Shown here: piece after piece, positions 23,315-31,299 of the stretch
Numbering within the stretch: the first letter of the stretch is position 1
How the letters are laid out: each line of letters opens with the position of its first letter
NCBI GenBank assembly: GCA_035493835.1
Contig: DATJHO010000017.1
Span: 1 to 35,143 of the forward strand
Reading direction: 5' to 3'
From: DASZTU01 sp035493835
GTDB lineage: Bacteria; Pseudomonadota; Alphaproteobacteria; Rhizobiales; Devosiaceae
DNA: 35,143 bases
The notes under the pieces: generated by a model
What the model was told of the DNA's origin: nothing
The model's input: only the letters and a program-made list of their open reading frames with translations
The model's database searches: none
Made by a program: the position numbers and the translations under genes

Positions 23315-23454
23315 GCCGATCCTTTGCCGGCCAGAACTTACTCCAGCCAGATTTAAAGACAGCTGCGGTATGATGCAATCAAATCAGCCGCATCAGGGCG
23401 AAATCACATGCAATTGCGGCAAGATTGTTGGCGGCCCTCAAGGGCGCCGCAATC

Positions 23455-25101
23455 TCATCGGGCCGCGACGAGCAGCGAACCAGCGGCAAAGCGGGCGGTG
23501 CCGAGCCGCACGGCGCCCGCGGGCCTGAAGCCGAAACGGGCAACCATCGCGCCGAGTTCGGTCGCGGGGTTCAGGTCGGTGGCGTTGGGTTCGACGAACA
23601 CGGCGAAGGTGCCCGAGGTCATTGCGGCCGGCTGCACCATGGCTTCCGCGAATCCGGGGGGAACAAGCTGCGTATTGCGGGGCTTGAAGCTCGCGAGGGC
23701 GGCGGTTGCCGGGTTCCGAAGATTGGGGCTGTTGCGCCGATCGGCGGCGTAGCTGCTGAGCGCGGCGGCGCCAATAGGCGTGCCCACCGTGTTGGTGAGG
23801 GAATTGCCCGTCGAGGCGATGGTCACCGTGCCGGTGCTTTCGTTCTGGATGAGCGCCTGAAGCTGTTGTTCGGCCGTGGTGCCCGGGCCAATCGGGGCAT
23901 AGGCGGTGACGGTTGGCGGCGCCATGCGTGCCGCCGGAATCGGCGCTTCGATGGAGGCGATAGCGCCCAGCGCGCTCTGCGGCCGCACATTGTCACGCGA
24001 GCGTTGCGCCGGCAGCGGGGCGCCGGTTCCCTTCGCCCCATAGGCGGATGGGAAAGGCTGCTCGACGGAAGCGCCGGCGCTTGCCACCATGGTAATGGGG
24101 CCGCTGCTGACGCTGGGACGGCTCGTGGGGTGCGCTTCGGCCGCAAGCGTCACTGGTCGCGCCATCGGCACCGGTGCCACCGGGACTGTCGCGACCGCGA
24201 TCTGCGCCGGACCGGCCGATTCCTGCGAATCGTCGTCGCCCGCATCGATCTGCGCGTCGGGCTTGCGGATCTTGGGGTCGCCGGGGTTCAACCCCTGAAA
24301 AATATCCGAAAAGGTCTTGCCGGTGAGCGAGGTGGTTGCCGCCGCCACCATGGTGTCGTGGCCGAGCGAGGCGGCGCCGCCCTTGAGCGCTGCGGGATTG
24401 GTGCAGGGGACGGCATGGCAGGCGTTCCACTGCGCCATGGCGTAGGCACGGCCGGAACCGGAGAGCACTCGGCCATTGGCCGCTACGTGCAGGGTCTTGC
24501 CGTCGGGGAAGATCGCCTGCAATTGCGCCGTGGTCATGCGCGGCCAGGCGCGGACCGTGCCCACATCCATGTGGACGAAGGGGCTGCCCGAATTGGGGTA
24601 AAAGCCGACGCCGCCCACCTGCTGCTGCATGCCGACGGCGCGCAGCCTGGTCAGCGGGATGCCGGGGATGAAGAAATCCATCGCGTGGCCCAGCATGTGC
24701 TGCGAGTGCGACGCCACGCCGGCCGATCGAGAATGGAGAAAGGCATTGGTGACCGGCGACCGGTAAGCGGAGACGATGTTGATCGGCTGTGTCGCCCCGA
24801 CCTTCTGGTAGACTTCCCAGACCAGGTCGAAAAGCTGCGGGGACATTTGGGTCGGCTGGTTGTTGCGCCAGTCGCGCAGGAACCAGTCGAGTTGCTGCAG
24901 CCCTTTCGGATCGTAGACGCCGTTGCGCTTGAAGGTAATGCGCGCCGTCTCGTGCGTGTGGGTGTGGTAGAGATAGAGCGTGCGGTCGCCGGTTTCGGCG
25001 CTGACCGGCGCCGTGGTGGGCGGCAACAACACAGCAACCGCCATCAAGGCGGCAAGCAGCAACCGCAGCAATCGCTGAGAATGCAGTGTCGGTTTTCCCA
25101 C
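23455..25101 (-). CDS. Exported DUF882 / M15-type peptidase with long low-complexity tail
   Basis: About 548 residues if started at the GTG at 25101, which puts a signal peptide (RLLRLLLAALMAVAVLLPP...VSA) at the N-terminus; a TTG at 25242 would precede it by 47 codons and is less likely. The DUF882 domain (about 38-200) belongs to the zinc M15 peptidase superfamily, as in YcbK. Candidate ligands are H135 and D142 in SQHMLGHAMDFF and H177 in PFVHMDVG. The remaining 340 residues are Ala/Pro/Ser-rich and without a recognised fold. The role is probably trimming peptidoglycan peptides in the periplasm. It follows the L,D-transpeptidase gene on the same strand, with a 490-bp repeat-bearing gap. 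Confidence 0.85.
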   Translation of the reverse strand: MGKPTLHSQRLLRLLLAALMAVAVLLPPTTAPVSAETGDRTLYLYHTHTHETARITFKRNGVYDPKGLQQLDWFLRDWRNNQPTQMSPQLFDLVWEVYQKVGATQPINIVSAYRSPVTNAFLHSRSAGVASHSQHMLGHAMDFFIPGIPLTRLRAVGMQQQVGGVGFYPNSGSPFVHMDVGTVRAWPRMTTAQLQAIFPDGKTLHVAANGRVLSGSGRAYAMAQWNACHAVPCTNPAALKGGAASLGHDTMVAAATTSLTGKTFSDIFQGLNPGDPKIRKPDAQIDAGDDDSQESAGPAQIAVATVPVAPVPMARPVTLAAEAHPTSRPSVSSGPITMVASAGASVEQPFPSAYGAKGTGAPLPAQRSRDNVRPQSALGAIASIEAPIPAARMAPPTVTAYAPIGPGTTAEQQLQALIQNESTGTVTIASTGNSLTNTVGTPIGAAALSSYAADRRNSPNLRNPATAALASFKPRNTQLVPPGFAEAMVQPAAMTSGTFAVFVEPNATDLNPATELGAMVARFGFRPAGAVRLGTARFAAGSLLVAAR

Positions 25102-25594
25102 TAAGCCCAAGCCCAAAGAGATAGGTAGATTGACAGGCAGATTAGCCAAAAGTCCGGTACGCTCTATTAACGCTAACGACCCGTTTCTGCCGAAGACCCC
25201 ACAGCAGCCTTGATTTTTACGAGAAAAACGCGGCTGAACCAAGGCGAATGTCTTTAGCGAACCTTAACCGCTCGAACGGATGGCCGGCGGGCTGGACTCA
25301 ATCGAGCGAGCTAGAGCGGGCTACCGCGATCCCTGCCAACTCCGCCATTCAGCCAAGAGGCTGATTTTTCGACCCATTTGAGCTGCCGCGCCAAAAACAA
25401 GATTCCCCGGCGCGGGGACGCCGGGGACATAATTCGCTGGAATCGAAGTGATGCTGGGCACCGATTGGAACGGTAATTCCCGCCTCGCGGGAATTACCGG
25501 GTTTGTTGGCGGATCCGTGCGACATCCCCGGCGTCATTCCCGCAAAGGCGGGAATCTCCGTTGTTTCAGCACGATGGAATCACGCTTCAGCAAG
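25102..25594. other. Gap between the two cell-wall genes
   Basis: No protein gene is supported in this 493-bp stretch. It holds the upstream region of the DUF882 gene and two strong hairpins (25471-25499 and 25532-25566). A promoter for the DUF882 gene may lie near 25110-25160 (TTGGCT ... TACCTA on the minus strand), but the match is weak. Confidence 0.45.
25471..25566. repeat. Two hairpins after the L,D-transpeptidase gene
   Basis: The first is a perfect 13-bp stem, CGGTAATTCCCGC (25471-25483) / GCGGGAATTACCG (25487-25499), with a 3-nt loop. The second is ATTCCCGCaaagGCGGGAAT (25536-25555) within CGTCATTCCCGC...ATCTCCG, the same family as at 18871 and 21183. They are about 30 bp from the transpeptidase stop and could end its mRNA. 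Confidence 0.75.
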
Positions 25595-27298
25595 TTAGAC
25601 GCCGCTCACGATGGGGGTCTTGGAGCGCGTAGCCGGCAGCGCCTTGCCGTCGAGCAGCGCGATCAGCCGCTGGTTGTGGCCATAGATGTCGGCGAAGGAT
25701 TTGAGCGTCCCGTCCGCATCGGCGCGCAGGGTGAAATAGGCGATGTGCACCGGCACGTGGTTCTTGAGGCTGACCCAGCGTTCGCTGGGGCCGAACATCG
25801 CCTTCAACTGGTCGACGGTGAGGCCTGGTTCGTCCTGCAGCACTGCGTTGGCAAAATCCATCGGGTACTGCACGCGGACGCAGCCATGGCTATAGGCGCG
25901 GACGGCGGTAGCGAACAGCGGCTTGGACGGTGTGTCGTGGAGATAGACGTCGTGGTCGTTGGGGAACAGGAACTTGATCTGGCCCAGGGCATTGTCGGGG
26001 CCCGGCAGCTGCCGAACGGTGTAGCGCCAATTGCTCTGGGTCACGCTGGCCCACTCGATCGACGCCGGGTCGATGACGTGGGAGCCCGAAACCAGCTGCA
26101 TGTTGTCGCGAGCAAGGTAATCCGGGTTGGCCAGCATGTGTGGCTTGATTTCCTTGGCGACGATCGAAGCCGGTATGTTCCAGTAGGGGTTCACGACGAT
26201 GTACTTGATTGCATTCGAGAACACCGGCGTCGGAGTGTCCGGCTTGCCGACGACGACGCGCGTGCTGAACGCGGGGGCGTCGTTCTGCATTACCGCCACG
26301 CGGAACTCGGGAATGTTGACCATGACGTAGAAGGGGCCAAGGTCACTCGGCAACCAGCGCCAGCGCTCCATGTTGGCGATGATGTCGTCGCGGGTGATCT
26401 TGCTGTTGCTGACGCGATTGAGCGCCGCGAGCGTTCCCGGTCCGACAATGCCATCGGCTGCGGTGCCGGCGCCGGTCTGGAACGCCTCGACGGCTGTGAC
26501 CAGCGCATCATCATAGGTGTCGGCGTCGGTTTCGGGGGCGGCAACGTTCAGCCGCTGGCGCAGCAGGGCGACGCGCGGATCCTGCATGCCGGGCCTGAGC
26601 AGCGGGCCGGCGGGGATGACCACCGGCGTTGGCGCGGCGGTGCCCGCATCGAGCTTGGCGAGGGCAGCCTTGAGCGCGCCGAATTCGCGACCCTGTGGAT
26701 CGAGCGCCGCGAGCACTTTTTCGGGCGAGTCGGTGTTCAGGAGCTGGCCCAGCAGGCCGGTGACATCGAGCTCCTTGGTCTCGGGGTCGATGGCGTTCGA
26801 CACCGCCTCGGGCGCGATGCGCCCCATATAGGCGTCATGGGCATAGTGGATGGCAGCCATGGCGAAGGCGGTTTCGAGCGTAGCCTGGCTGGCGACATCA
26901 GAGCCTGCAGGGCTTTCGATCGCCGGCGTCAGGTAGTCGCTGGGGCGAAAACCTTCGGTTTCGGCGTTCTTGAAAACATCGATGATCTTGTCGGCCGTCG
27001 GCGAGAGGGTCGCGCTGCCATCGACGGCAGCCTTCAGCCAGATCGGCTCGAAGTGGCGGGCACCGTAAAAAAAGTAGAGCTTTTGCGCGTCGGCATAGGC
27101 CGTGGTTCCCGGCTTGCCGCCGTAATAGAGGCTGGTCAGCTTGTCTTTGATGGCCTGGGCGAGCGGGGAATCGGCGGGGGCGATCACCACCTGGCTCGCC
27201 TGTACCCCGTTGATCGTGACCGCCTGCTGCGCCGTGGCAGCGCCGGTACCGGCCGCCAGCAAGGCGCCGGCCGCAAGACAAAGCATTAAATTGCGCAT
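25595..27298 (-). CDS. L,D-transpeptidase of the YcbB type
   Basis: A 567-residue exported enzyme that forms 3-3 cross-links in peptidoglycan, or attaches proteins to it. Signal peptide at 1-24 (LMLCLAAGALLAAGTGAATAQ). A scaffold region follows, then a peptidoglycan-binding repeat (about 255-300: RPGMQDPRVALLRQRLNV ... GIVGPGTLAALNRV), then the YkuD catalytic domain (about 330-490). Its active-site motif is HDTPSKPLF ... YSHGCVRV with the nucleophile C473. The ATG at 27298 has GGAG about 8 bp upstream; the longer open frame to 27472 lies in promoter DNA. A good promoter (TTGTCA-17 bp-TTAATC, 27383-27411) precedes it. It is upstream of the DUF882 gene on the same strand. Confidence 0.93.
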   Translation of the reverse strand: MRNLMLCLAAGALLAAGTGAATAQQAVTINGVQASQVVIAPADSPLAQAIKDKLTSLYYGGKPGTTAYADAQKLYFFYGARHFEPIWLKAAVDGSATLSPTADKIIDVFKNAETEGFRPSDYLTPAIESPAGSDVASQATLETAFAMAAIHYAHDAYMGRIAPEAVSNAIDPETKELDVTGLLGQLLNTDSPEKVLAALDPQGREFGALKAALAKLDAGTAAPTPVVIPAGPLLRPGMQDPRVALLRQRLNVAAPETDADTYDDALVTAVEAFQTGAGTAADGIVGPGTLAALNRVSNSKITRDDIIANMERWRWLPSDLGPFYVMVNIPEFRVAVMQNDAPAFSTRVVVGKPDTPTPVFSNAIKYIVVNPYWNIPASIVAKEIKPHMLANPDYLARDNMQLVSGSHVIDPASIEWASVTQSNWRYTVRQLPGPDNALGQIKFLFPNDHDVYLHDTPSKPLFATAVRAYSHGCVRVQYPMDFANAVLQDEPGLTVDQLKAMFGPSERWVSLKNHVPVHIAYFTLRADADGTLKSFADIYGHNQRLIALLDGKALPATRSKTPIVSGV

Positions 27299-27382
27299 TT
27301 GAGCTCCAAGCATCAGGCGGGTCATGCGGGAGCGCGGCAGGAGGGGGGAGGAATCGCCCGGCGGCTCGACGGCATGCGAGTT

Positions 27383-27411
27383 GATTAACGCGAGAAAGTT
27401 AACACTGACAA
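27383..27411 (-). promoter_or_regulatory. Probable promoter of the L,D-transpeptidase gene
   Basis: On the minus strand TTGTCA (27406-27411) and TTAATC (27383-27388) are separated by 17 bp, close to a housekeeping promoter. It leaves a leader of about 75-80 nt before the ATG at 27298. Confidence 0.5.
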
Positions 27412-27508
27412 CGCCTCGCATCCTTGTGAAAGCCGCGTGTGGCGCGCTTGCAACTGACAGGGCCGGTCCCATCGTTTTTCCGACCGTTGTTTCATGTCGT
27501 TTCCGGTT

Positions 27509-28975
27509 TCAAGCGGCATCTGACTGGATCTCGCCGTCGAGCCCATATTCCCGAAGCTTGCGGTAGAGGGTCGAGCGGCCGATCCCGAGCGCCCGGGCGA
27601 TTCTGGACATGTGGCCCTCATATTTGCCAATGGCGAAGACGATGATCTCGCGTTCGATTGTTGCGAGCGGCGTCACCTCGTCGCCCTCGGTAACGAACCG
27701 GTCCTGCTGCCGTTCCCTCGACGCCGGGGGCTTCGGCCGAGGCAGAGCGAGGTCGATATGAACCGGGGCTGAAGCGGTGTTGAGGGTCGCCGTCGCCGCC
27801 ATCGCCGCGTCCCGGCCTGCCGTTTCGGCCAGCAGTTGCGGCAGGTCGACCGGCGTCAGCAGCCCCGACTCCGCCAGCGTGACCGCGCGATAGAGCACGC
27901 TTTCGAGCTGGCGGACATTGCCCGGCCACGCAAAAGACCTGAGCAATGCCAGCGCCTCGGCGGAAACTCCGTCCACGTTTTTGCCCAGCTCGAACTGCGC
28001 GCGGGCAAGGAAGCGATCGGCCAGCGCCGCAATATCCTCGGGGCGGTCGCGCAGCGGAGGCAGGTAGATCGGCAGCACGTTGAGACGATAAAAGAGATCC
28101 TCGCGAAAATCCCCGCTCCGGGCGAGATTGAGCAGCCGGCGCCGGCTCGCCGCAATGACGCGCACATTTACGCGTTCGGGTCGGGCGCCCGCGGAGGGGA
28201 GTTCGCCGGTTTCCAAGAGGCGCAGCAATCTGGCCTGCGCCTCGGGGGGCAGGGCATCGATCTCATCTAGGTAAAGCGTGCCGTTATGCGCGGCAGTGAT
28301 CAAACCTGCGCGATCCACACCGTTGCGCCCGGCCCCGAACAGGCCCGCGTCACCGGCCTCCCCGCCCATCAGCGCGCAGTTGACGGAGACGAACGGTTTT
28401 CCCGCCCGGTCGCCGAGGCCGTGAATGACGCGGGCGACCAACTCCTTGCCGGTGCCCGCCTCGCCCTCGACCAGCACCGGAATGACGTTGCGGGCCGCCT
28501 TGCCGCAAAGCGTTACGACCCGGTCCATGGCGGGGCTGCCGGCGACGATGTCATTGAGCTTCAGCGTGCCTGCGCGGCGGCCGGTCTCGGTACGGAGCGC
28601 CGCGCCCAGCGCATCGAGCCTGAGGGCGTTGCGCAGCGAGACGGCAAGGCGCTGGCGCGTCGTGGGTTTTACGAAGAAATCGACGGCGCCGGCGCGCAAC
28701 GCCGTGTCGACCGACTCGGGGGCGGCGGTCGTTCCCGCAACGATCACCGGCTGCGCCAGGCGCTCGCGGCGCATCGTCTCGAGCACCCCCATGCCGTCCC
28801 GGTCGGGCATGATGAGGTCGAGGATCACCGCCGCGATCCCCGGATCGGCCCGCAGCATGGCGAGCGCCGCATCGCCGCCCGGGGCGGTGAGCACGGTGTA
28901 GCCGGCTGCTCGCGCAAGTGTGACGAGGGACTGCAGGTCATCGGGATTGTCGTCGACGATCAGAACGCGCGTCAT
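27509..28975 (-). CDS. NtrC-like response regulator lacking the sigma-54 contact loop
   Basis: A 488-residue protein with three domains. The receiver (about 1-120) has D8/D9, phosphoacceptor D53 (VILDLIMPDRDG) and K103 (FFVKPT). The AAA+ domain (about 140-380) has Walker A GEAGTGKE at 171-178, Walker B GTLYLDEI ending near 239, and the arginine-bearing FREDLFYRLNVLPI. The C-terminal Fis-type helix-turn-helix is at about 443-483 (HMSRIARALGIGRSTLYRKLREYG). The GAFTGA loop, which contacts sigma-54 and should lie near 214-227, is replaced by LFGAGRNGVDRAGLI. The protein may therefore act with sigma-70 or as a repressor, as known for some NtrC relatives. The ATG at 28975 is preferred to a GTG at 28993. 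No histidine kinase is adjacent. Confidence 0.9.
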   Translation of the reverse strand: MTRVLIVDDNPDDLQSLVTLARAAGYTVLTAPGGDAALAMLRADPGIAAVILDLIMPDRDGMGVLETMRRERLAQPVIVAGTTAAPESVDTALRAGAVDFFVKPTTRQRLAVSLRNALRLDALGAALRTETGRRAGTLKLNDIVAGSPAMDRVVTLCGKAARNVIPVLVEGEAGTGKELVARVIHGLGDRAGKPFVSVNCALMGGEAGDAGLFGAGRNGVDRAGLITAAHNGTLYLDEIDALPPEAQARLLRLLETGELPSAGARPERVNVRVIAASRRRLLNLARSGDFREDLFYRLNVLPIYLPPLRDRPEDIAALADRFLARAQFELGKNVDGVSAEALALLRSFAWPGNVRQLESVLYRAVTLAESGLLTPVDLPQLLAETAGRDAAMAATATLNTASAPVHIDLALPRPKPPASRERQQDRFVTEGDEVTPLATIEREIIVFAIGKYEGHMSRIARALGIGRSTLYRKLREYGLDGEIQSDAA

Positions 28976-29000
28976 TGGCAGGCAAACTCTCACAACCTGC

Positions 29001-29031
29001 CCCGAATCGGGACAGTGCTCCCAAAATGGGA
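29001..29031. promoter_or_regulatory. Two adjacent inverted repeats upstream of the NtrC-like regulator
   Basis: CCCGAATCGGG (29001-29011) and TCCCAAAATGGGA (29019-29031) lie 26 to 56 bp before the regulator ATG, in the 197-bp region shared with the divergent oligopeptidase gene. Their spacing suits a dimeric Fis-type helix-turn-helix protein, so they are candidate autoregulatory sites. Unproven. Confidence 0.4.
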
Positions 29032-29172
29032 ACCGCCGGTTAATGGCGCTTTAAGCATGTCCGGGCTGCCGCAAAGCTTGGCAGTTGGCGCTACGCTGGA
29101 TATGTTCCGCAACCCCGTGGTTCCGGCCTCGCGTCCAGCGCCGAGGCGCCCCGTTTCAAGAAGGCACCCATC

Positions 29173-30999
29173 ATGGCCAACATCTTCCGTGCAACCGAGG
29201 CCGCCGCCCAGTCCGGGCACAATCAGTTCGGAAGCCTGCCGGAATGGGACCTTTCCGACCTTTATCCCGGCCGCGACGCACCAGAGGTCAAGGCCGACCT
29301 GGAAAAGGCCCGAGCCGAGGCCAAGGCGTTTGAGGCTGACTACAAGGGCAAGCTCGATGGCCTTGCGCGCAATGGCGGGCTGGTCGAGGCGATCCGGCGG
29401 ATCGAAGCGCTGAGCGATCTCAGCGGCAAGCTCGGCTCGTTCGCCTATCTGCAATATGCGCAAAAGACCACCGACCCCGACCGGGCAAAATTCCTGGGCG
29501 ACCTCAGCCAGCAGCTCACCGACATCTCGACAGGGCTGATCTTCTTCGAACTGGAGCTCAACCGCATCGACGAGTTCGTTCTGGAGGCCGCGTTCGCTGC
29601 CGATCCGGCGCTGGCGCACTACAGGCCCTGGTTTACCGAGGTGCGGAAGGCCAAGCCGTACCAGCTCGAGGACCGGGTGGAGGAACTCTTCCACGAGAAA
29701 TCGACCACCGGCGCCTCGGCCTGGAACCGGCTCTTCGACGAGACCATGGCGAGCCTCAGCTTCGACGTGGCCGGCGAAAAGCTCGGCCTCGAGGCGACGC
29801 TGCATTTGCTCTCCGAGCGCGAGGAGCCCAAGCGCGAGGCGGCGTTTCATGGCCTCTCAGCGACGCTGAACGACAATTCGCGCCTCCTCACCCAAATCAC
29901 CAATGTCCTCGCCAAGGACAAGGACATCTCCGACCGCTGGCACGGTTTTGAGGACATCGCCGACAGCCGCCACCTCGCCAATTCGGTCGAGCGCGAAGTG
30001 GTCGATGCGCTGCAGGCCTCCGTGCGCGTCGCCTATCCGCGCCTGTCGCACCGCTACTATGCGATGAAAGCAAAATGGTTCGGCAAGACTGAGCTCAACG
30101 CTTGGGATCGCAACGCGCCGCTGCCGACCAGCGACGAGCGCATTTTCGATTGGAACAGCGCCAGGACCACGGTGCTCGAAGCCTATGGCCGCTTTTCGCC
30201 AAAGCTGGTCGAGGTGGCGGAGCCTTTCTTTGAAGGGGGCTGGATCGATGCCCCGGTTCGCGAAGGCAAGTCGCCCGGCGCCTTCGCGCACCCCACGGTG
30301 CCGAGCGCCCACCCCTACCTGATGCTCAACTATCTCGGCAAAGCCCGTGATGTGATGACGCTCGCGCACGAACTGGGGCACGGCGTGCACCAGCGGCTGG
30401 CGGCCCCCCAGGGCGCGCTGATGGCGCCGACGCCGCTGACCCTGGCGGAAACGGCGAGCGTTTTCGGCGAAATGCTGACCTTCCGCTCGCTGCTCGATGC
30501 CGCCGAAACGCCGAAGCAGCGCTTTGCGCTTCTGTCCTCCAAGGTCGAGGACATGCTCAATACGGTTGTGCGCCAGATTGCCTTTTATACCTTCGAGCGG
30601 GAGGTGCACACAGCCCGCAAGGCCGGCGAGCTCAGGACCGAGGAACTGAACCAGATCTGGCTCGGCGTCAGCCGCGAAAGCCTGGGGCCGGCGATCAGAC
30701 TGAACGAGGGCTACGACATCTTCTGGTCGTACATTCCCCACTTCATCCACAGCCCGTTCTACGTCTACGCCTATGCCTTCGGGGATTGTCTTGTGAACTC
30801 GCTATACGCCCAGTATGAAAAGGCGAGCGAGGGATTTGCGGAGCGCTATTTCGAGCTGCTGAAGGCGGGGGGATCCAAGCATCACTCGGAACTTCTCGAG
30901 CCGTTCGGCCTCGACGCGCGCGATCCGGATTTCTGGTCTCTAGGGCTCGGCATGATCGAACAGCTGATCGACGAGCTTGAGCAATCCGATCCGCGCTAG
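29173..30999 (+). CDS. pepF: M3 family oligoendopeptidase F
   Basis: A 608-residue zinc oligopeptidase of the PepF/M3B type, which degrades short peptides in the cytoplasm. The zinc motif is HELGH at H399-H403 (TLAHELGHGVHQ), with the third ligand E426 in TLAETASVFGEM. A family-typical HPTVPSAHPYLMLNY lies just before the motif, and YDIFWSYIPHFIHSPFYVYAYAFG follows near the end. Length fits the family. No signal peptide is present. The start ATG has an AGAAGG-like site about 8 bp upstream. It is divergent from the NtrC-like regulator and 48 bp before the next ATG. Confidence 0.95.
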   Translation: MANIFRATEAAAQSGHNQFGSLPEWDLSDLYPGRDAPEVKADLEKARAEAKAFEADYKGKLDGLARNGGLVEAIRRIEALSDLSGKLGSFAYLQYAQKTTDPDRAKFLGDLSQQLTDISTGLIFFELELNRIDEFVLEAAFAADPALAHYRPWFTEVRKAKPYQLEDRVEELFHEKSTTGASAWNRLFDETMASLSFDVAGEKLGLEATLHLLSEREEPKREAAFHGLSATLNDNSRLLTQITNVLAKDKDISDRWHGFEDIADSRHLANSVEREVVDALQASVRVAYPRLSHRYYAMKAKWFGKTELNAWDRNAPLPTSDERIFDWNSARTTVLEAYGRFSPKLVEVAEPFFEGGWIDAPVREGKSPGAFAHPTVPSAHPYLMLNYLGKARDVMTLAHELGHGVHQRLAAPQGALMAPTPLTLAETASVFGEMLTFRSLLDAAETPKQRFALLSSKVEDMLNTVVRQIAFYTFEREVHTARKAGELRTEELNQIWLGVSRESLGPAIRLNEGYDIFWSYIPHFIHSPFYVYAYAFGDCLVNSLYAQYEKASEGFAERYFELLKAGGSKHHSELLEPFGLDARDPDFWSLGLGMIEQLIDELEQSDPR

Positions 31000-31047
31000 G
31001 CATGCCCGTGCCGGCGCAAATTTTCGTGCCTGGTGTCGAGGACAAAA

Positions 31048-31263
31048 ATGGCTAACCAACCAACCGTCGCCCATTCCGCCAACAATACCCATGGCCACAC
31101 TGCCCCGGCCGACGGCCCCGGCAGCGCGATGGACTATGCCGCGCATGAGGCGACCTATCGCCGTTTCACCGGGTTGGTGAAATGGGGGATCATCAGCTGT
31201 GCAGTACTGCTGATTTTTCTGTTCATCGTCATTCGCCCTATGATCGAGACGGCGGCAAGCTAG
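31048..31263 (+). CDS. aa3-type cytochrome c oxidase subunit IV-like small membrane protein
   Basis: A 71-residue protein with a His/Ala-rich N-terminus, the motif DYAAHEATYRRFTGLVKWG and one C-terminal membrane helix (ISCAVLLIFLFIVI). This pattern matches the bacterial aa3-type cytochrome c oxidase subunit IV family, a single-helix subunit of the respiratory oxidase. In Hyphomicrobiales it is frequently found just before the transhydrogenase genes and away from the main cox operon, as here. GAGGAC lies about 7 bp before the ATG; a GTG start at 31033 is less likely. It is 36 bp from the pntAA start, so co-transcription is plausible. Confidence 0.88.
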   Translation: MANQPTVAHSANNTHGHTAPADGPGSAMDYAAHEATYRRFTGLVKWGIISCAVLLIFLFIVIRPMIETAAS

Positions 31264-31299
31264 GCCACGGCGTCCACCGGCCACCAGCAGGAGATTCGG

